A DNA stretch of 45,275 nucleotides, taken from Candidatus Omnitrophota bacterium. GTDB taxonomy: Bacteria; Omnitrophota; Gorgyraeia; Zapsychrales; JANLHA01. A program made the translations under genes and the position numbers. The notes below the pieces were generated by a model. The model made no database searches and was not told where the DNA came from. It was given only the letters and a program-made list of their open reading frames with translations. Positions 23,755 through 31,946 of the stretch are shown here, in pieces. Every line of letters begins with the position of its first letter. Position 1 is the first letter of the stretch. The stretch covers positions 1 to 45,275 of the forward strand of contig JAGOJP010000004.1 in NCBI GenBank assembly GCA_017995055.1, in the 5' to 3' direction.

Positions 23755-24810
23755 ATGAAAACATACAAAATTGCTGTCATCCCAGGAGACGGAACCGGCC
23801 CTGAAGTCGTAGCAGAAGGGTTAAAAGTTCTTAAAGCGGCGGCTCAGCTGTGTGAGTTCAAATTTGAAACCGTTCATTACGATTTTGGCGGAGCGCGCTA
23901 CCTGCGCACGGGGGAAGTGCTGCCAGATTCCGCGGTCACGGAGTTAAAGACTTTTAACGCGATCTATCTGGGAGCCATCGGGCATCCGGACGTTAAACCG
24001 GGCATCCTGGAGAAAGGGATTCTCTTAAGACTGCGCTTTGACCTGGACCAATATATCAACCTGAGGCCGATTCAACTCTATGACGACCGGTTTTGCCCTA
24101 TAAAGAACAAAAAACCCGAGGATATTGATTTTGTTGTCGTGCGGGAAAATTCCGAAGGGCTCTATAAAGGCTTGGGGTCTTTTGAAAAGAAAGACACCGC
24201 AGATGAAATAGCTATCCAGATTTCTCACAATTCGCGCAAAGGAGTAGAGCGCTGTATCCGCTATGCCTTTGAATATACGCGCCAACACGGCAAAAAGAAA
24301 CGGCTCACACTCTGCGGCAAAACAAACGTGTTAACTTACGCCTTTGACCTCTGGGAAAGGACATTTTATGATGTGGCCCGGGACTATCCAGACATCCAGA
24401 CGGATTACGCGCACGTTGACGCCACGACCATGTGGTTCATCAAAAACCCGGAATGGTTTGACGTAATCGTGACGGATAATATGTTTGGGGACATCATAAC
24501 CGACCTGGGAGCCATGATCCAGGGCGGCATGGGGATCGCTGCCGGAGGCAACATTAATCCGGAAGGGGTTTCCATGTTTGAACCCATCGGCGGCTCAGCG
24601 CCTAAATATACGGGGAAGAATATCATCAACCCGTTGGCAGCTATCTGCGCGGCGGCGATGCTGCTGAAGGAGCTTAAGGAAGAAAAAGCCGCGCGCATGA
24701 TTGAAGACGCCGTCATCACGATCGTCAAAACCAAACTCAAAGACCTCGCTGCGGGGAAAATGGGGTATTCCACCTCCGAAGTCGGGGATATTGTTATCAA
24801 ACATCTTTAA
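23755..24810 (+). CDS. Isopropylmalate/isocitrate dehydrogenase family protein (LeuB-like)
   Basis: A 351-residue member of the NAD(P)-dependent beta-decarboxylating dehydrogenase family. It starts with the family GDGTGPE (11-17) and has DIDFVVVRENSEGLYKG, the metal-binding DNMFGDIITDLGAMIQGGMG and the cofactor loop FEPIGGSAPKYTGKN. The substrate-choosing helix reads LLRLRFDLDQYINLRPIQLY. The INLRP part is general, but the QY before it recalls tartrate/D-malate dehydrogenases rather than classic isopropylmalate dehydrogenase. No leuA, leuC or leuD is nearby. It is probably LeuB, with the substrate left open. It is 27 bases ahead of asd. Confidence 0.85.
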   Translation: MKTYKIAVIPGDGTGPEVVAEGLKVLKAAAQLCEFKFETVHYDFGGARYLRTGEVLPDSAVTELKTFNAIYLGAIGHPDVKPGILEKGILLRLRFDLDQYINLRPIQLYDDRFCPIKNKKPEDIDFVVVRENSEGLYKGLGSFEKKDTADEIAIQISHNSRKGVERCIRYAFEYTRQHGKKKRLTLCGKTNVLTYAFDLWERTFYDVARDYPDIQTDYAHVDATTMWFIKNPEWFDVIVTDNMFGDIITDLGAMIQGGMGIAAGGNINPEGVSMFEPIGGSAPKYTGKNIINPLAAICAAAMLLKELKEEKAARMIEDAVITIVKTKLKDLAAGKMGYSTSEVGDIVIKHL

Positions 24811-24837
24811 CACTCAATGATAATAAAGGACCTGGGC

Positions 24838-25833
24838 ATGAAAAAATATAATGTCGCAATTGTGGGAATCCGGGGGGCCGTTGGGCAGGAAATGCTCAAA
24901 ATTCTGGAACAGCGCCGGTTCCCTGTCAATGAACTGAGCGTCATGTCGTTTCATCCAGCGGAATGCCCGGAATATAACTTTATGGGCCGCAAAATCAAAG
25001 CGACGGAACTTACACACGATGCTTTTCAAGGGATTGAAATCGGGTTATTTTCACCGGGGGCGGCGGTCAGCAAAGACTATGCCCCGTCCGCGGTCAAGGC
25101 CGGCGCCGTCGTGATCGACAATACCAGCCAATTCCGCATGGATCCCGATGTCCCTTTAGTCGTCCCGGAAGTGAACCCCCAGGATATTTTCAAACATCAC
25201 GGCATTATCGCCAATCCCAACTGCTCCACGATCCAGATGGTCGTGGCCCTGAAGCCCCTGCATGATTTCGCGCGCATTAAAAGGATCGTCGTGTCCACCT
25301 ACCAGGCCGTGTCCGGGGCGGGGTCTGAAGCTATAGCGGAACTGGAAAGCCAGGAACAGGGGAAAATGGTCATTCAAAAATTCCCCTACCAGATATTTCA
25401 CAACCTTATCCCCCATATCGATATCCCGCAGGACAAATTTTATACCAAAGAAGAACTGAAAATGTCTCTGGAAACAAAAAAAATTATGGGGGATCCCAGG
25501 ATCAATGTCACCGCAACCTGCGTGCGCGTGCCTGTCGTCCGGGCTCATTCGGAATCAGTCAACATCGAGACCGAGAGGAAGATCACCCGGGAGAAAGCCA
25601 TTGAATTGCTGAAAAAGGCCCCCGGCATCCAGGTTATGGATGACCTGCCCAACAACATCTATCCCGTGCCGTTGATGGCGGAAGGGAAGGATGATACGTT
25701 TGTCGGCCGAATCCGGGAGGACGACACCGTGGAGTGCGGGCTCAATCTGTGGATTATCTCGGACAATCTGCGCAAAGGAGCGGCCCTGAACGCCATTCAA
25801 ATCGCGGAAGAATTGATTCAAGCGAAAGCGTAA
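24838..25833 (+). CDS. asd: Aspartate-semialdehyde dehydrogenase Asd
   Basis: A 331-residue enzyme that reduces aspartyl phosphate to aspartate semialdehyde, the branch point to lysine/DAP, threonine and methionine. It begins YNVAIVGIRGAVGQEML with the NADP-binding GIRGAVG, and the catalytic cysteine is Cys129 in IANPNCSTIQM. The start at ATG 24838 is chosen because AAAGGA lies 7 bases upstream; the in-frame start at 24817 adds seven residues not found in the family. It feeds the dap genes in the run 12 kb downstream. It is followed after 31 bases by truA. Confidence 0.95.
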   Translation: MKKYNVAIVGIRGAVGQEMLKILEQRRFPVNELSVMSFHPAECPEYNFMGRKIKATELTHDAFQGIEIGLFSPGAAVSKDYAPSAVKAGAVVIDNTSQFRMDPDVPLVVPEVNPQDIFKHHGIIANPNCSTIQMVVALKPLHDFARIKRIVVSTYQAVSGAGSEAIAELESQEQGKMVIQKFPYQIFHNLIPHIDIPQDKFYTKEELKMSLETKKIMGDPRINVTATCVRVPVVRAHSESVNIETERKITREKAIELLKKAPGIQVMDDLPNNIYPVPLMAEGKDDTFVGRIREDDTVECGLNLWIISDNLRKGAALNAIQIAEELIQAKA

Positions 25834-25864
25834 CCCCCAATCCACGCCTGGCGCGAAGCGTCTC

Positions 25865-26626
25865 ATGAGAACGGTCAAACTCACGATTGAATATGACGGA
25901 ACCGAGTTGAACGGTTGGCAGGTGCAGAACAACCATGCCGGTCGGACCGTGCAAGGGGAAATAGAAATAGCCCTGACACGGATTTTTAACAAACATATCC
26001 CTGTGCGGGGGGCCGGAAGGACGGACGCCGGAGTCCACGCCGAGGGGCAGGTGGCCCATTTTAAGACCGGAAGCCGGATGCCGGCCCCGGAAATTTTAAG
26101 GGCGTTGAACGGGAACCTTGCCCGGGATATTTCCATTATAGAAGCGCAGGATGTTCCGGACAGCTTCCACGCTCAATATGGAGCGAAAAGCAAACTGTAC
26201 CGTTATCGGATTTTTAACCGGCCTGTCCGTCCGGCGCTCGAACGGAAACGCGTCTGGCATTACCCGTATCCCCTGCATCTTAAATCCATGAAAGCGGCCG
26301 GGGAGGAGTTATTAGGCCGGCATGATTTCCGCTCTTTCATGGCTTCGGATCCGGCGCGGGACCGCAGGCCCCAGGCCTATGACACCCGCCGCACGATGTA
26401 CCAGGTGAGTCTAAAAAAAGCAGGGGACCTGATCACCTGCGATTTTAAAGCGGACGGATTCCTTTATAAAATGGTCCGTAATATCGTGGGGACTCTGGTG
26501 GAAATCGGAAGCGGGCGTTTTGAAGAGGGCGGCATAAAAACCCTTCTGAAACGGGCCGACCGCAGCTTCGCCGGTCAAACCGCCCCTCCGCAGGGTTTGA
26601 CCCTGATCCGCGTCGATTATGATTAA
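25865..26626 (+). CDS. truA: tRNA pseudouridine synthase A TruA
   Basis: A 253-residue TruA, which makes pseudouridine at positions 38-40 of the tRNA anticodon stem-loop. The catalytic Asp is Asp54 in GAGRTDAGVHAEGQVAHF. Other features are IEYDGTELNGWQVQ at the start, SKLYRYRIFN and FLYKMVRNIVGTLVEIGSGR near the end. The length is standard. It lies between asd and the rplM-rpsI operon, a common placement of truA. The next gene has its own promoter, which begins 13 bases after the truA stop. Confidence 0.95.
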   Translation: MRTVKLTIEYDGTELNGWQVQNNHAGRTVQGEIEIALTRIFNKHIPVRGAGRTDAGVHAEGQVAHFKTGSRMPAPEILRALNGNLARDISIIEAQDVPDSFHAQYGAKSKLYRYRIFNRPVRPALERKRVWHYPYPLHLKSMKAAGEELLGRHDFRSFMASDPARDRRPQAYDTRRTMYQVSLKKAGDLITCDFKADGFLYKMVRNIVGTLVEIGSGRFEEGGIKTLLKRADRSFAGQTAPPQGLTLIRVDYD

Positions 26627-26638
26627 AAAAAGAATTTA

Positions 26639-26666
26639 TTGACAACAGATAATAAAGTGATATACT
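26639..26666 (+). promoter_or_regulatory. Promoter for rplM-rpsI
   Basis: TTGACA (26639-26644), a 16-base spacer and TATACT (26661-26666), preceded by TGA (extended -10). The predicted start near 26673 leaves about 32 bases of leader. Confidence 0.75.
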
Positions 26667-26704
26667 TTATTTTCTAAATCTTGGAAGGCCTCTGGAGTGA
26701 CATT

Positions 26705-27136
26705 ATGAATAAAACATTTTTTCCGAAGACGGAACAGTTACAAAAAAAGTGCTATGTGATCGATGCCAAGGATAAAATTCTCGGGCGGGTGGCAACAAAA
26801 GCGGCTGTCCTTTTAAGGGGGAAACATAAAACCATCTTTACCCCGCACTTGGACACGGGTGATTTTGTCGTGATCATTAATGCAGACAAGGTTAAATTTA
26901 CCGGCAAGAAAGCGACCCAGAAAAGTTATCAGCGCTATTCCGGATATCCTTCAGGGCAAAGAAGCGTTACTCTAGAAAAAATGATGCAAAAAAAGCCGAC
27001 ACAGGTTCTGCGTCTGGCCATCAACAGGATGATCCCCAAAGGCGCGCTGGGTAACAAAGTCCGGACTCATTTACGCATTTACGCCGGCGACAAGCATAGT
27101 CACCAGGCACAGAAACCGATATCAATCGAGATTTAA
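26705..27136 (+). CDS. rplM: 50S ribosomal protein L13 RplM
   Basis: A 143-residue L13, an early assembly protein of the large ribosomal subunit. Conserved stretches are CYVIDAKDKILGRVATKAAVLLRGKHK, VVIINADKVKFTGKK, SGYPSGQ and AINRMIPKGALGNKV. The ATG at 26705 is the start, with GGAG a few bases upstream; the frame can be extended to a TTG at 26681 but that adds residues foreign to L13. It is followed by rpsI after 17 bases, the near-universal bacterial pair. Confidence 0.98.
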   Translation: MNKTFFPKTEQLQKKCYVIDAKDKILGRVATKAAVLLRGKHKTIFTPHLDTGDFVVIINADKVKFTGKKATQKSYQRYSGYPSGQRSVTLEKMMQKKPTQVLRLAINRMIPKGALGNKVRTHLRIYAGDKHSHQAQKPISIEI

Positions 27137-27153
27137 CAGCGGAGGAATGATCT

Positions 27154-27549
27154 ATGGTCGAGTTAGTGAAATACGGCGCGACGGGAAGGCGCAAAAGTTC
27201 TGTTGCCCGTGTTGAACTTTCCCCTGGACAGGGAGCTATCCGGGTCAATGATAAAGAATTCAGCACTTATTTTAAGCGGGAAACAGACCGTTTGATAGTT
27301 ATTGAACCCCTTAAATTGACCAACACGCTGAAAAAATTTGATATCGCGGCCAAAATTGTCGGGGGCGGTACGACCGGCCAGGCAGGGGCTTTCCGCCTCG
27401 GCTTATCCCGAGCCTTGGTTAAATTTGATCTGGAAAATAAAAGTGTTTTAAAAAAAGCCGACTGCTTGAGACGCGACCCAAGAATGAAGGAAAGAAAGAA
27501 ACCCGGACAGAAGGGGGCAAGGAAAAAGTTCCAATGGGTTAAGCGTTAA
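27154..27549 (+). CDS. rpsI: 30S ribosomal protein S9 RpsI
   Basis: A 131-residue S9. Conserved parts are YGATGRRKSSVARVELSPGQGAIRVND, VGGGTTGQAGAFRLGLSRALV and DPRMKERKKPGQKGARKKFQW. The C-terminal tail ends VKR, where most S9 proteins end SKR; this tail reaches the P-site tRNA. GGAGG precedes the ATG. A strong terminator follows. Confidence 0.98.
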   Translation: MVELVKYGATGRRKSSVARVELSPGQGAIRVNDKEFSTYFKRETDRLIVIEPLKLTNTLKKFDIAAKIVGGGTTGQAGAFRLGLSRALVKFDLENKSVLKKADCLRRDPRMKERKKPGQKGARKKFQWVKR

Positions 27550-27570
27550 TTTGATCTAAAAGATGTGCCC

Positions 27571-27625
27571 AAAAAACCTATCTCCCTCGAGAAAAGAGTT
27601 GACGAGATAGGTTTTTTATTTTATT
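27571..27625 (+). terminator. Rho-independent terminator after rpsI
   Basis: AAAAAACCTATCTC (27571-27584) pairs perfectly with GAGATAGGTTTTTT (27604-27617), followed by further T-rich bases. The -35 of the arg promoter (27599-27604) overlaps the base where loop and right arm meet. Confidence 0.9.
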
Positions 27626-27627
27626 AT
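27599..27627 (+). promoter_or_regulatory. Promoter for the arg-lys run, overlapping the rpsI terminator
   Basis: TTGACG (27599-27604), an exact 17-base spacer and TATTAT (27622-27627). The predicted start near 27634 leaves about 43 bases before argC, where AAGGAG lies 8 bases from the ATG. No ARG-box or attenuator was recognised in the leader. Confidence 0.6.
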
Positions 27628-27676
27628 AAGCCATTATTCTCCAATATATTATTATATTTATGAAGGAGCGGAATCC

Positions 27677-28708
27677 ATGGAAAACCATATGATACGGGCA
27701 GGAATTGTGGGGGTCAGCGGGTATTCCGGATGCTCTGTTCTTGAAATCCTGCTGAAGCACCCTTTTGTCCGGATCACATACGTTTCAGCAAACAATACGG
27801 AAGGGAAAGTGGCCGATCTCTGGCCCCATTTCCGGCAGCGGACCAAACTTTATTGCCATAAATATGATTATGATGAAGCGGCGGAAAACTGCGACCTGAT
27901 TTTTCAGGCTGTCCCCCACACCGTGGCCTTCACACTTGTCCCGCCGCTGTTAAAAGCCGGTATCCGCGTTATTGATTTAAGCGGAGATTACCGCCTGAAC
28001 TCGGCCGCGGAGTACAAGGCCTGGTATGGAACCGCGCATAAAGACAAACTCAATTTAAAGAAAGCCGTCTATGGCCTTCCGGAGTTGTTCCGGGTCGCCA
28101 TCAGAGACGCGGACCTCGTGTCCAACCCCGGATGTTATCCAACGGCGGCCATATTAAGCCTGGCTCCGATGGTGGCTATTTATACCGACTCCATAGAAAA
28201 CATCATCATCGACGCTAAATCCGGCGTCAGCGGAGCCGGGAAAAAGTTAAGTCCGGCCATGATGTTTAAAGAAATTCATGAAAATTTCCGGGCTTACAAA
28301 GTCACCCGGCATCAGCATACGCCGGAAATTGAGCAGTTTCTGTCCAAAATCGCCGGCAAGGCCATGAATATCACATTCGTGCCGCATTTACTGCCCATCG
28401 ACCGCGGTATTCTGGAAACCATCTATGTGAAGTTAACGACGGAAATTTCTTTAGCTGAAATTCACGCCCTCTATCAGCGTTTTTATAAAACCGAACTTTT
28501 TATCCGGGTTCTCCCCTTAGAAACCCAGGCGGAAACCCAGCATGTCCGTGGAACAAATTTCTGTGATATCAGCCTGGCCATGAACCAAAAGAAGGACACT
28601 CTCATCATCACCAGCGCGATTGACAATCTGATCAAAGGCGCAGCGGGCCAGGCCGTGCAAAACATGAATATCATGTGCGATTTTGAAGAAGAGATTTCTT
28701 TAATATAA
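27677..28708 (+). CDS. argC: N-acetyl-gamma-glutamyl-phosphate reductase ArgC
   Basis: A 343-residue ArgC, the third step of arginine synthesis, reducing N-acetylglutamyl phosphate to the semialdehyde with NADPH. The cofactor loop is GVSGYSGCSVLEIL (12-25), the catalytic cysteine is Cys153 in VSNPGCYPTAAIL, and KAVYGLPEL (129-137) is typical. The start follows AAGGAG by 8 bases. It is the first gene of a long same-strand run, with its own promoter overlapping the rpsI terminator. Confidence 0.96.
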   Translation: MENHMIRAGIVGVSGYSGCSVLEILLKHPFVRITYVSANNTEGKVADLWPHFRQRTKLYCHKYDYDEAAENCDLIFQAVPHTVAFTLVPPLLKAGIRVIDLSGDYRLNSAAEYKAWYGTAHKDKLNLKKAVYGLPELFRVAIRDADLVSNPGCYPTAAILSLAPMVAIYTDSIENIIIDAKSGVSGAGKKLSPAMMFKEIHENFRAYKVTRHQHTPEIEQFLSKIAGKAMNITFVPHLLPIDRGILETIYVKLTTEISLAEIHALYQRFYKTELFIRVLPLETQAETQHVRGTNFCDISLAMNQKKDTLIITSAIDNLIKGAAGQAVQNMNIMCDFEEEISLI

Positions 28709-28725
28709 CGACAAAAGGATCCATC

Positions 28726-29865
28726 ATGAAAATACTGAAAGGTGGCGTGACGAAACCTCAAGGCTTTAAAGCCAACGGGATGAACTGCGGGCTCAAGCGC
28801 TCCGGCAAGCCGGACCTGGCGCTCATCGCCAGCGAAGTGCCCTGTACCGCCGCCGGCATCTACACACGGAATTCCATTATAGCCGCGCCTCTTGTTGTCA
28901 CGAAGAGCCATTTGCGGAACGCCCAAGCCCAGGCGGTTATTATCAACAGCGGGAATGCCAACTGCTTTACCGGGCATCTCGGCTATATCTACGCCCAGCA
29001 AATGGCCGAATTCACGGCGAGAAAGCTGGGGATATCGAACACCGATGTGCTTGTCGCGTCCACCGGTATTATCGGGAAACCTTTGCCCATTAAAAAAATC
29101 CTGACCGCCATTCCCGCTCTGGCCGAAAAATTATCCGTCCGGAACGGCGCTTTGGCGGCGCGGAGCATTCTCACAACGGATACGTTCACGAAAGAAACCG
29201 CCGTCTCTCTCTCCATCGGCGGGAAGACTGTGACCATCGGCGCCTGCGCCAAAGGGTCCGGCATGATTGAACCGAACATGGCTACGATGCTGGCCTTTAT
29301 TACAACGGACGCGGCGATGAAGCCGCAAAGCTTAAAAGCCGCGCTGAAAAACGCCGCGGACATCAGCTTCAATTCCATCACCGTAGACGGGTGCATGAGC
29401 ACCAATGACATGTGCCTGGTGCTCGCCAACGGGTTGGCCGGAAACCGCCCGATTTCAGAAGGGGAAAAAGATTTCAGGGCCTTTTCCCAGGCGCTGAATT
29501 ACGTATGCCTGCAACTGGCAAAAATGATTGTCAAAGACGGGGAAGGGGCCACCAAATTCATTGAGATCACGGTCACCGGAGCCCGGGACGACCGGATGGC
29601 GAAAACAGCCGCTATGAAAATCGCCAATTCCAACCTCGTCAAGACTGCGGCTTTCGGAAGCAACCCCAACTGGGGGCGCGTCGCCGCCGCCGTGGGCTCG
29701 CTGAGCCTCCCGGTCACCGAGCAAACCCTAAAAATAAAATTCAGTCCTTTTGATAAAAAAGATATCCGCATTTCTGTCGACCTCCAACTGGGCAAGCATT
29801 CAGCGACTGTCTACACGTCTGACTTGTCATACGAATATGTCCGCATAAATGGGGACTACACCTAA
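28726..29865 (+). CDS. argJ: Glutamate N-acetyltransferase ArgJ (probably bifunctional)
   Basis: A 379-residue ornithine acetyltransferase. The autocleavage site is Ala186/Thr187 in EPNMATMLAFITTDA, where the new N-terminal Thr is the nucleophile. FGSNPNWGRVAAAVG near the C-terminus is also typical. ArgJ moves the acetyl group from N-acetylornithine back to glutamate. No argA or argE is in the window, so this recycling route is the likely one, and the enzyme may also use acetyl-CoA to start the cycle. It lies 17 bases after argC. Confidence 0.96.
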   Translation: MKILKGGVTKPQGFKANGMNCGLKRSGKPDLALIASEVPCTAAGIYTRNSIIAAPLVVTKSHLRNAQAQAVIINSGNANCFTGHLGYIYAQQMAEFTARKLGISNTDVLVASTGIIGKPLPIKKILTAIPALAEKLSVRNGALAARSILTTDTFTKETAVSLSIGGKTVTIGACAKGSGMIEPNMATMLAFITTDAAMKPQSLKAALKNAADISFNSITVDGCMSTNDMCLVLANGLAGNRPISEGEKDFRAFSQALNYVCLQLAKMIVKDGEGATKFIEITVTGARDDRMAKTAAMKIANSNLVKTAAFGSNPNWGRVAAAVGSLSLPVTEQTLKIKFSPFDKKDIRISVDLQLGKHSATVYTSDLSYEYVRINGDYT

Positions 29866-29888
29866 ACCAATCAAACCTGGAAAAAACC

Positions 29889-30743
29889 ATGGAATCCATT
29901 ATTAGAAAAGCTGGCGTTCTAGTCGAAGCCATTCCTTATATCCACTCCTTCCGCCGGAAAATATTTGTCATCAAATACGGCGGAAGCATCCTTGACAACG
30001 ACGTGATCCGGAAATACGTGCTGGAAGATATCGTCTTTCTGAGCTACGTAGGCATCCGCATCATCCTGGTGCACGGAGGAGGACCTTTTATCAGCACCCG
30101 GCTGAAAGAAAGCGGAATTAAGCCGGTCTTTCATGACGGGATCCGTGTCACCGACCGCTACACTCTTGACATCGTTTCTGAAGAACTGGACAAACTCAAC
30201 AAAAAAATTGTTTCAGAAATCAAGGAGTTAAAAGGGGACGTCACCGGGCTAAAAGGCCAGGAGAATATTATTCATGTCGAGAAGAAACGGGCGGCGCAGG
30301 AACTCGGCTTTGTAGGGACGATCAAAAACATCGAAAAACAGGCGATCCAGGAACATATCCGCCGAGGACGAATCACCGTGATTTCCCCGATGGGGATCAA
30401 CGTGGAGCGCCAGACCCACAATGTGAACGCGGATGAAGTCGCCAGCGCAATCGCATCTTCGATGAAGGCGGAAAAACTTGTTCTCCTGACGAACGTGACC
30501 GGGGTGATGCGGAAAGCCGATGACCCGAACTCCCTCATCTCCACCCTGCAGGCCGATGAAATCGAGAATCTGATCAGAGAAAAAATTATTGAAGGTGGGA
30601 TGATCCCCAAGGTGGAATCTTGCCTGAAGGCACTCATGGGGGGGGTCAAAAAGACACACATTATTGACGCGCGGATGCGGCATGCATTGCTGCTGGAAAT
30701 TTTTACCGACCGTGGTATTGGAACCCAAATTATAAAGCAATAA
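29889..30743 (+). CDS. argB: Acetylglutamate kinase ArgB
   Basis: A 284-residue N-acetylglutamate kinase. The phosphate-binding motifs are KYGGSILDN (29-37) and LVHGGGPFIS, and later NVNADEVASAIASSMKAEKLVLLTNVTGVM and GGMIPKVESCLKAL. The protein has an N-terminal helix ahead of the core (IIRKAGVLVEAIPYIHSF). In the hexameric kinases of Thermotoga and Pseudomonas this extension goes with feedback inhibition by arginine, so this enzyme is probably arginine-sensitive. That is inferred from the extension, which fits the recycling (ArgJ) pathway. Confidence 0.96.
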   Translation: MESIIRKAGVLVEAIPYIHSFRRKIFVIKYGGSILDNDVIRKYVLEDIVFLSYVGIRIILVHGGGPFISTRLKESGIKPVFHDGIRVTDRYTLDIVSEELDKLNKKIVSEIKELKGDVTGLKGQENIIHVEKKRAAQELGFVGTIKNIEKQAIQEHIRRGRITVISPMGINVERQTHNVNADEVASAIASSMKAEKLVLLTNVTGVMRKADDPNSLISTLQADEIENLIREKIIEGGMIPKVESCLKALMGGVKKTHIIDARMRHALLLEIFTDRGIGTQIIKQ

Positions 30744-30752
30744 AGGCACGCA

Positions 30753-31946
30753 ATGAAAAAAAATGAAATTTTTCAAGGCTACGAACAATATATCCTCAAC
30801 ACGTACACCCGGCTTCCGGTCATCTTTGTCAAAGGGAAAGGGATGACGCTGGAAGATATTTCCGGGAAAAAATATCTTGATTTCTTCCCCGGCTGGGGGG
30901 TCAACAGCGTTGGGCACTGCCATCCTAAAGTGATGGCCGCGGTCCGGGACCAAATCGGAAAACTGATTCATATCCCCAACAATCTTTACCATCCCGGTCA
31001 GGCCCAGTGCGCGAAAGAAATTATCCGCGCATCCTTCCCGGGGAAAGTGTTTTTCTGCAATTCCGGGGCGGAGGCATGCGAAAGCGCCATTAAATTCGCC
31101 CGGGCCTACGGGAAGAAAAAACGCTTTGAAATCATCACCATGGAAAATTCTTTTCACGGGCGCACCCTGGGAGCCTTAACCGCAACCGGACAGGCCAAAT
31201 ATCAGGAGGGGTTCGCCCCGTTGCCAGAAGGGTTTAAAACGGTTCCGTTTAATAACCTGCAAGCTGTCACCGACGCCGTCACGGACAAAACCGTCGCCGT
31301 TATCCTGGAATTAGTCCAGGGAGAAGGCGGGATAAACATCGCCCGCAAAGATTATATTCAGGGGCTCCGGAAACTCTGTGATGAAAAAGATATCCTCCTT
31401 TTCTTTGATGAAGTCCAGACAGGCATGGGCCGGACAGGAGAGATGTTCGCCTTTAAGCATTACAACGTGCGGCCGGACGGCATGATGTTGGCCAAAGCCC
31501 TGGGAGGAGGGCTGCCCATCGGCGCGCTCGTCATCAGAGACGGCATTACAGACACATTTAAACCCGGGATGCACGCATCCACCTTCGGGGGAAGCCCTCT
31601 CGTATGCAAAGCTGCTTTGGGCGTGTTTAAAGCCATTTATTCACAAAAAATGTTGCAAAACACAAAAAAAATGGGAAAATTCATATTACAAGAACTGTCC
31701 CGGCTTAAAGCAAAACATGCCGTTATCACCGACGTACGGGGCCTCGGGTTGATGATCGGGGTGGAACTTTCCGTCCCGGGCCAACCCATTGTCCAGTCAT
31801 GTTTTGAAAAAGGACTTCTGATCAACTGTACCCATCAGAAGGTTCTGCGGCTCATGCCGGCCCTGAATGTCACGGAAAAACAGGCTCAAAAAGCGATGGG
31901 CATCCTGGAGAAAGCCTTCCGAGGGCTCGACGGGGAGATATCATGA
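30753..31946 (+). CDS. argD: Acetylornithine aminotransferase ArgD
   Basis: A 397-residue class III aminotransferase. The PLP lysine is Lys248 in MMLAKALGGGLPIGAL, and the PLP-binding aspartate lies in LFFDEVQTGMGRTG (217-229). The N-terminal GWGVNSVGHCHPKV and FCNSGAEACESAIKFAR fit ArgD. Its position between argB and argF supports acetylornithine as the substrate. ArgD enzymes often also act on succinyl-diaminopimelate, but that branch is not needed here because dapL is present. It ends with a 4-base overlap (ATGA) with argF. Confidence 0.95.
   Translation: MKKNEIFQGYEQYILNTYTRLPVIFVKGKGMTLEDISGKKYLDFFPGWGVNSVGHCHPKVMAAVRDQIGKLIHIPNNLYHPGQAQCAKEIIRASFPGKVFFCNSGAEACESAIKFARAYGKKKRFEIITMENSFHGRTLGALTATGQAKYQEGFAPLPEGFKTVPFNNLQAVTDAVTDKTVAVILELVQGEGGINIARKDYIQGLRKLCDEKDILLFFDEVQTGMGRTGEMFAFKHYNVRPDGMMLAKALGGGLPIGALVIRDGITDTFKPGMHASTFGGSPLVCKAALGVFKAIYSQKMLQNTKKMGKFILQELSRLKAKHAVITDVRGLGLMIGVELSVPGQPIVQSCFEKGLLINCTHQKVLRLMPALNVTEKQAQKAMGILEKAFRGLDGEIS

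Noticed and set aside
30249-31157. 302-codon minus-strand frame across argB and argD
   Set aside because: It crosses the gap of two certain genes and shows no domain.
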